Shown in pieces: positions 60,004 through 64,000 of a DNA stretch of 64,000 nt. The notes under the pieces were generated by a model. The model had not been told where the DNA came from and ran no database searches. It saw only the letters and a program-made list of their open reading frames with translations. Origin of the DNA: Parabacteroides sp. PF5-6 (GTDB taxonomy: Bacteria > Bacteroidota > Bacteroidia > Bacteroidales > Tannerellaceae); assembly GCF_029504695.1 (NCBI RefSeq), contig NZ_JAQFIN010000008.1, forward strand, positions 62,001 through 126,000, in the 5' to 3' direction. Numbering within the stretch: the stretch's first letter is position 1; the number at the start of each line of letters is the position of its first letter. The position numbers were made by a program, and so were the translations under genes.

Positions 60004-60213
60004 CCACTGTAGATATCCGGCGATCCCGCATCCGATCAACGCCAGCCCCAAGCCGGCGTAGAAGAGGCGGGCGCCGGTACGTCCCAGGAGGTTGACAAAC
60101 GTACGGGCGCTCTGGGTCTGGAAGTACCATTCGAAGTCGAACAGGGCGGCAGCGATCGCCAACAGCCCCAGGAGAACGAATAGGCCCAGTATGAAATATT
60201 CCGCGAGCGTCAT
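59998..60213 (-). CDS. Small two-helix membrane protein, Imm17-like
   Basis: From the ATG at 60213 (MTLAEYFILGLFVLLGLLAI) 71 residues with two membrane helices separated by FDFEWYFQTQSARTFVNLLG and RTGARLFYAGLGLALIGCGI. This pattern matches Immunity protein 17-type sequences, which are also found as scattered housekeeping neighbours. It follows tsaE by five bases and so likely belongs to the porX-tsaE transcript. No toxin gene is nearby, so an immunity role is not supported by context. Confidence 0.6.
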   Translation of the reverse strand: MTLAEYFILGLFVLLGLLAIAAALFDFEWYFQTQSARTFVNLLGRTGARLFYAGLGLALIGCGIAGYLQWS

Positions 60214-60218
60214 AGCGG

Positions 60219-60668
60219 TCAGGCGAGACTCACCGTGCGGCTGCCGTCGGCATTCTCGGCGATCGTCACCCGGACGGTATCGGGTGGCAACAGCTCTTCG
60301 ATCTTCTCCGGCCATTCGATGAAACACAAGGCACCGCTATAGAAATAATCTTCCGTACCGATATCTTCCGCTTCGCCCGGTTTGTTGATCCGGTAGAAAT
60401 CGAAATGATAGATCAACTCGGCGGTCGTGGCACTGCGGTATTCGTTGATAATGGCGAAGGTGGGACTGTTGATCACCTCTTCGACGCCCAGCGCTTCGCA
60501 GACGGCTTTGATAAAGGTGGTCTTTCCCGCGCCCATCGCGCCATGGAAAGCAAAGACCGTACGGTCGCCCATCCGCGTGATGAATTCGCGGGCCATCCGG
60601 CTCATAGGCCCCTCCACCCTGCCCGAGGGGGAGATTAAGATGATCTTATGTTCAATATCTTTACTCAT
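60219..60668 (-). CDS. tsaE: tRNA t6A biosynthesis ATPase TsaE
   Basis: A 149-residue P-loop ATPase that works with TsaB and TsaD to add threonylcarbamoyl to A37 of ANN-decoding tRNAs. [12 protein letters not shown] is the Walker [11 protein letters not shown] the switch region, YHFDFYRI and [14 protein letters not shown] the conserved family motifs. Follows porX in the same direction, with a 31-bp repeat in the 55-base gap. Confidence 0.95.
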   Translation of the reverse strand: MSKDIEHKIILISPSGRVEGPMSRMAREFITRMGDRTVFAFHGAMGAGKTTFIKAVCEALGVEEVINSPTFAIINEYRSATTAELIYHFDFYRINKPGEAEDIGTEDYFYSGALCFIEWPEKIEELLPPDTVRVTIAENADGSRTVSLA

Positions 60669-60693
60669 ACGATTCTTATGTTAGGCTCCTTTA

Positions 60694-60724
60694 GCCTCCC
60701 CTTGGGGGAGGTTGGTGGGGCTTT
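60694..60724. repeat. 31-bp repeat between porX and tsaE
   Basis: Identical to 36100-36130, where it is translated. Here it begins at the porX stop codon. CCTCCCC/GGGGAGG is self-complementary. Confidence 0.9.
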
Positions 60725-62268
60725 TACTTCGGATTTAACGTGATAAAAGGAATCATCATCTCTTCCATCGAGATGCCGCCATGCTGGAAGGTATCTTTGT
60801 AGTAAGAGACGTAGTAGTTGTAATTGTTGGGGTAAGCAAAGAAATCATCGTTGAGCGCGAAGATATACTTCGTACTCAGGTTGGGCGAAGGCAGCCCTAC
60901 CTTGGTGGGTTCTTTGATCTCGAAGATCTCTTTGGCGTTATAACTCAGGTTCTTGCCAAGCTTATAGCGCAGGTTGGTATTCGTATTCTTATCGCCCACT
61001 ACCTTGACGGAATTGTCTACCCGGATGGTGCCATGATCGGTGGTCAGGATCACCTTATGGCCTTTCTCGGCGATGCGGCGGAAGAGTTCCAAGGCCGTCG
61101 AATGCTGGAACCAGGATCGGGTCAGACTGCGGTAGGCGGCTTCGCTCTGCGCCAGCTCGCGGATCATCTTACTCTCCGTGCGGGCATGCGAGAGCATATC
61201 GACGAAGTTGAGGACGATCACATTCAACTGGTTGCGCGTAAGCGTAGGGATCTGCGCCAGGAGTTTCTCGCCGTATTGCGAGTCGTAGACTTTGTGGTAC
61301 GAGAAGCTGTAGTTCTTGCGGTAGCGGTCGATCTGGGTCTGGATCAATGGCGCTTCGTTGAGGTTCTTGCCCTCTTCGCTCTCTTCGTCGACCCAGAGGT
61401 CGGGAAACATCTTTTCGATCTGCGCCGGCATCAATCCCGAGAAGATCGCGTTGCGGGCGTATTGCGTGGCGGTGGGAAGGATACTGTAATAGAGGTTCTC
61501 CTCGAACGTGAAATAGTCGGACAACAACTCTTTCACCACCCGCCACTGGTCCAGGCGGAAATTATCGATCAGGATAAAGAACACCTTCTCGTCGTCTTCC
61601 AAGAGGGGGAAGACTTTCTTTTTGAACAGGTCTGGACTCATTAGCGGGCGATCTGCCGGCTCTTGTATCCAATCGGTATAGTTCTTCTTGATAAACTTAC
61701 CGAAGGCCTGGTTGGCCTCCTTTTTCTGCATCCGCAAGAGGTCGGCCATCTGGGCTTGTCCGCTCTCGAGCTCCAATTCCCAGTAGACGATCTTTTTGTA
61801 GACCTCCATCCAGTCGTCGGCCGTCAGTGAGCCGTTGATCTGCATACTGATCCGCGCGAACTCCTGCTGGTAATTGCCGGTGGTAGTCTCCGAGATGATC
61901 TCGTTCTTGTGCACATTCTTCTTGAGCGAGAGCAAGAGCTGGTTGGGATTGACCGGTTTGATCAGATAGTCGGCGATCTTATTGCCGATCGCTTGATTCA
62001 TAATGCTTTCCTCCTCACTCTTGGTGACCATCACCACGGGCACGTTCGGCGCGATCTCTTTGATGGCCGCCAGCGTCTCCAGCCCGCTCAACCCCGGCAT
62101 ATTCTCATCGAGAAAGATCATATCGAACGTTTCCTCCCGCACATGATCGATCGCGTCCTGCCCACTGATCACCGCGGTCACCTCATATCCCTTCTCCTGC
62201 AGGAAAAGAATATGCGGCTTCAACAGATCAATCTCATCATCCGCCCACAGAATTCTATCTTTCTTCAT
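60724..62268 (-). CDS. porX: PorX, response regulator with PglZ domain (T9SS regulator)
   Basis: A 514-residue cytoplasmic regulator from the ATG at 62268 (MKKDRILWADDEIDLLK). Receiver domain 1-120 with Asp10/Asp11, the phosphorylation site Asp54 (FDMIFLDENMPG) and Lys near 85 (MVTKSEEES). A helical middle follows, then a PglZ alkaline-phosphatase-like domain (about 200-510): FFILIDNFRLDQW and ILTTDHGTIRV contain metal ligands. In Porphyromonas PorX, with PorY, activates the T9SS and is a zinc phosphodiesterase; here PorY and T9SS genes are outside the window. Four T9SS-type cargo proteins are encoded in the window. Confidence 0.93.
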   Translation of the reverse strand: MKKDRILWADDEIDLLKPHILFLQEKGYEVTAVISGQDAIDHVREETFDMIFLDENMPGLSGLETLAAIKEIAPNVPVVMVTKSEEESIMNQAIGNKIADYLIKPVNPNQLLLSLKKNVHKNEIISETTTGNYQQEFARISMQINGSLTADDWMEVYKKIVYWELELESGQAQMADLLRMQKKEANQAFGKFIKKNYTDWIQEPADRPLMSPDLFKKKVFPLLEDDEKVFFILIDNFRLDQWRVVKELLSDYFTFEENLYYSILPTATQYARNAIFSGLMPAQIEKMFPDLWVDEESEEGKNLNEAPLIQTQIDRYRKNYSFSYHKVYDSQYGEKLLAQIPTLTRNQLNVIVLNFVDMLSHARTESKMIRELAQSEAAYRSLTRSWFQHSTALELFRRIAEKGHKVILTTDHGTIRVDNSVKVVGDKNTNTNLRYKLGKNLSYNAKEIFEIKEPTKVGLPSPNLSTKYIFALNDDFFAYPNNYNYYVSYYKDTFQHGGISMEEMMIPFITLNPK

Positions 62269-62378
62269 ACTGTTTAACTTGCCTTGTTTACCCAACCCCC
62301 AAATTTACAGGGAATATTTAATAAGAGAACGTAAACATCCCCCAAATTCGTATATGCGACGTGCTTTTTAGGGGGGTT

Positions 62379-62456
62379 ATTTTCTTCCACACTCGAAAAT
62401 TCTGCAAAAAAGGTCGAATTTTCTTCCACACTCGAAAATATTGCACAAGAAACTTT
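62379..62456. repeat. 39-bp direct repeat upstream of porX
   Basis: ATTTTCTTCCACACTCGAAA occurs at 62379 and 62418, 39 bp apart, about twice the 20-bp period of other arrays. It lies between the antiporter stop and porX start. Confidence 0.8.
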
Positions 62457-62469
62457 TGCGTTTCGTCCG

Positions 62470-63972
62470 TCAATTCTTCTTCATCGTATAGTCGGTGATG
62501 CCCAGCGATTCGTAGGATTGGAGCAGGGCTTCGTCGTTGTCGGAGATCATCAACAGGCGGTCGCTTTCCTGCAGTTCGGTGTTTCCTTTGGGGATGAAGT
62601 AGCTATTGCCACGCTTGACCATTACCGCCAGCGTATGATCGGGCAGGGTGAGCTCCATCAGTTTGTTGCCGTGGCATAAGACTTCCGGGGTGATCTCGAT
62701 CTCACTCATCGCGCTCTTGATCTCGTCGGGCAATTCGATGCCAAAGCCATCCTTACGCGGCGGGGCATCGACCAGATGCAGCCACCGGGCGACCTGTGTC
62801 ACCGTGGTGCCCTGGATCAATAGGGAAAGGATAGTGATAAAGAATACCACATTGAAGATCAATCCGGCATGATCCACTCCGGCGATCAACGGATAGGTCG
62901 CAAAGATAATCGGAACGGCTCCGCGAAGCCCGACCCAGGAGATATATAACTTCCCACGGAAAGAGAAATTCTTGAAAGGAATCAGACAAAGGAATACCGT
63001 GATCGGCCGGGCGAAGAGGATCATAAAGATACCGACGGCCAGTCCGATCGGTGCGATAGGCAAAAGTTCTCTTGGGTTGACCAATAATCCTAAGGTAAGG
63101 AACATCACGATCTGGAACAGCCAGGTGAAACCATCGAAAAACGTACCGATACTCTTTTTGTGTACAATCTTATGGTTGCCCACCACCAACCCGGTGAGGT
63201 ATACCGCCAGGTAACCGTTTCCTTTGAGCAGTGTCGTTGCCGCAAAAGTAAAAAAGACAACGGCCAACAGGATGATCGGGTAGAATGACTCATTGTCGAT
63301 ATCCATCTTGTTGATCACAAATACAGCGCACTTGCCAAAGAGATAACCCAAGACGGCGCCGATCCCTAACTGCACCACCAATTCGATCGATGCTTTGGCA
63401 ATATTCATATCGCCCAGTTGGATAAAGCTGATCAGGATAATCGTCAGCATATACGCCATCGGGTCGTTACTCCCACTCTCGAGCTCCAAGGTCGGACGCA
63501 GATTCTCTTTCAGGTAAACCCCTTTGCTGCGCAGGATAGAGAATACAGATGCCGAGTCGGTCGACGACATAACGGCGGCAAGCAATAAGGATTCGGGGAA
63601 GGTCAGGTGCACATATCGCCCACCGATCAGTTCCAAAAGATAATAGATGAACCCACCGGTGATAAACGTAGTCAACAATACGCCTATCGTCGCCAGGATC
63701 ACCCCCTGGGTGGCGATGGGTCGGATATCCGTCACTTTCGTATCCATCCCCCCGGAGAAGAGGATAATACTCAAGGCCAACATACCGATGAATTGGGCAA
63801 TATGCGGATCGTTGAACTGAATACCCAGCCCGTCGCTTCCAAACAACATGCCTATCCCCAGGAACAATAACAGAGCGGGAAGTCCGATCCGGTATCCGGC
63901 TTTGCCGGCGAAAATACTCAAGAACAAAATAACGGATGCGATCAACAGCACCATTTCAGGATTCTCAAACAT
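62470..63972 (-). CDS. Potassium/proton antiporter of the CPA1 (NhaP2/CvrA) type
   Basis: A 500-residue membrane protein. About twelve helices (1-395) carry the CPA1 antiporter fold: LLFLGIGMLFGSDGLG, LSIILFSGGMDT, MSSTDSASVFSILRSKG with the D-S-A-S ion site, and ESGSNDPMAYMLT with the N-D motif. A C-terminal TrkA_C domain (about 410-495: LPDHTLAVMVKRGNSYFIPK) may sense nucleotides. Exports K+ or Na+ in exchange for protons. Monocistronic or first in a run with porX; the gap of 200 bases and a repeat between them favour separate control. Confidence 0.9.
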   Translation of the reverse strand: MFENPEMVLLIASVILFLSIFAGKAGYRIGLPALLLFLGIGMLFGSDGLGIQFNDPHIAQFIGMLALSIILFSGGMDTKVTDIRPIATQGVILATIGVLLTTFITGGFIYYLLELIGGRYVHLTFPESLLLAAVMSSTDSASVFSILRSKGVYLKENLRPTLELESGSNDPMAYMLTIILISFIQLGDMNIAKASIELVVQLGIGAVLGYLFGKCAVFVINKMDIDNESFYPIILLAVVFFTFAATTLLKGNGYLAVYLTGLVVGNHKIVHKKSIGTFFDGFTWLFQIVMFLTLGLLVNPRELLPIAPIGLAVGIFMILFARPITVFLCLIPFKNFSFRGKLYISWVGLRGAVPIIFATYPLIAGVDHAGLIFNVVFFITILSLLIQGTTVTQVARWLHLVDAPPRKDGFGIELPDEIKSAMSEIEITPEVLCHGNKLMELTLPDHTLAVMVKRGNSYFIPKGNTELQESDRLLMISDNDEALLQSYESLGITDYTMKKN

Positions 63973-64000
63973 AAGCTTTACAATGTTATTAACAAAATTC

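Noticed and set aside
59998-60213. Toxin/immunity locus around the Imm17-like protein
   Set aside because: No polymorphic toxin gene adjoins; neighbours are tsaE and porX, so the name is based on sequence pattern only.
1-63999. tRNA or rRNA genes
   Set aside because: No cloverleaf with TTCGAATCC-type T-arm and no rRNA signature was noticed when scanning the gaps; short structured RNAs could still be missed by eye.

Overview
The window comes from a member of the Bacteroidales (Bacteroidota), probably near Tannerellaceae/Porphyromonadaceae; genus cannot be fixed from the sequence alone. The evidence is three SusC/SusD pairs, the Bacteroidota promoter pattern (TTTG, about 19 bases, TAnnTTTG) in front of many genes, a PorX-type regulator, secreted proteins with C-termini resembling type IX secretion (T9SS) sorting domains, a SecDF fusion, and a VapE/HU/DUF4248/glucosaminidase cassette typical of that order.

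Layout. 1-4.6 kb: start of an S9-type peptidase, a POT-like transporter, a LemA/TPM operon and a small exported protein. 4.6-9.9 kb: two large surface proteins (leucine-rich repeats; GLUG repeats). 10.1-12.0 kb: trmB and mrp. 12.2-18.8 kb: a complete histidine degradation operon, transcribed hutU-ftcD-hutI-fchA-hutH, which takes histidine to glutamate and hands the one-carbon unit to folate. 19.1-23.9 kb: secDF and two DUF4468 proteins. 24-33.8 kb: two SusC/SusD pairs. 34.4-39.2 kb: an ORF6N protein, a beta-helix surface protein and a small antitoxin-like gene. 39.5-48.4 kb: a third SusC/SusD pair with its FecR anti-sigma and ECF sigma factor, then a FecCD-type ABC permease and ATPase. 49.2-52.0 kb: a second beta-helix protein. 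53.0-60.0 kb: a phage/mobile-like cassette (VapE primase-helicase, HU, DUF4248, glucosaminidase) split by a wrecked Rpn nuclease gene. 60-64 kb: an Imm17-like membrane protein, tsaE, porX and a cation/proton antiporter.

The most unusual content lies between the genes. There are (i) tandem arrays with a 21- or 22-bp period, mostly with a unit private to the locus and often palindromic; (ii) 9-bp-period arrays built on AAGGGG that fold back on an inverted arm; (iii) composite elements of about 200-280 bp built from two kinds of hairpin (9-bp and 8-bp stems) whose sequences differ between copies while pairing is kept; (iv) several other inverted-repeat elements. Repeats supply the stop codons and last residues of at least eight genes, have entered coding sequence in frame, and have produced two nearly identical promoter-bearing upstream regions in front of unrelated genes. 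No tRNA, rRNA, insertion sequence or CRISPR array was recognised.

Functional links. PorX is a known T9SS regulator, and four proteins here carry T9SS-like C-terminal domains preceded by a shared module of about 80 residues; the T9SS machinery itself is not in the window. The ECF sigma/FecR pair next to SusC/SusD-3 is the standard trans-envelope switch for such loci. No glycoside hydrolase accompanies any SusC/SusD pair, so their substrates stay open.
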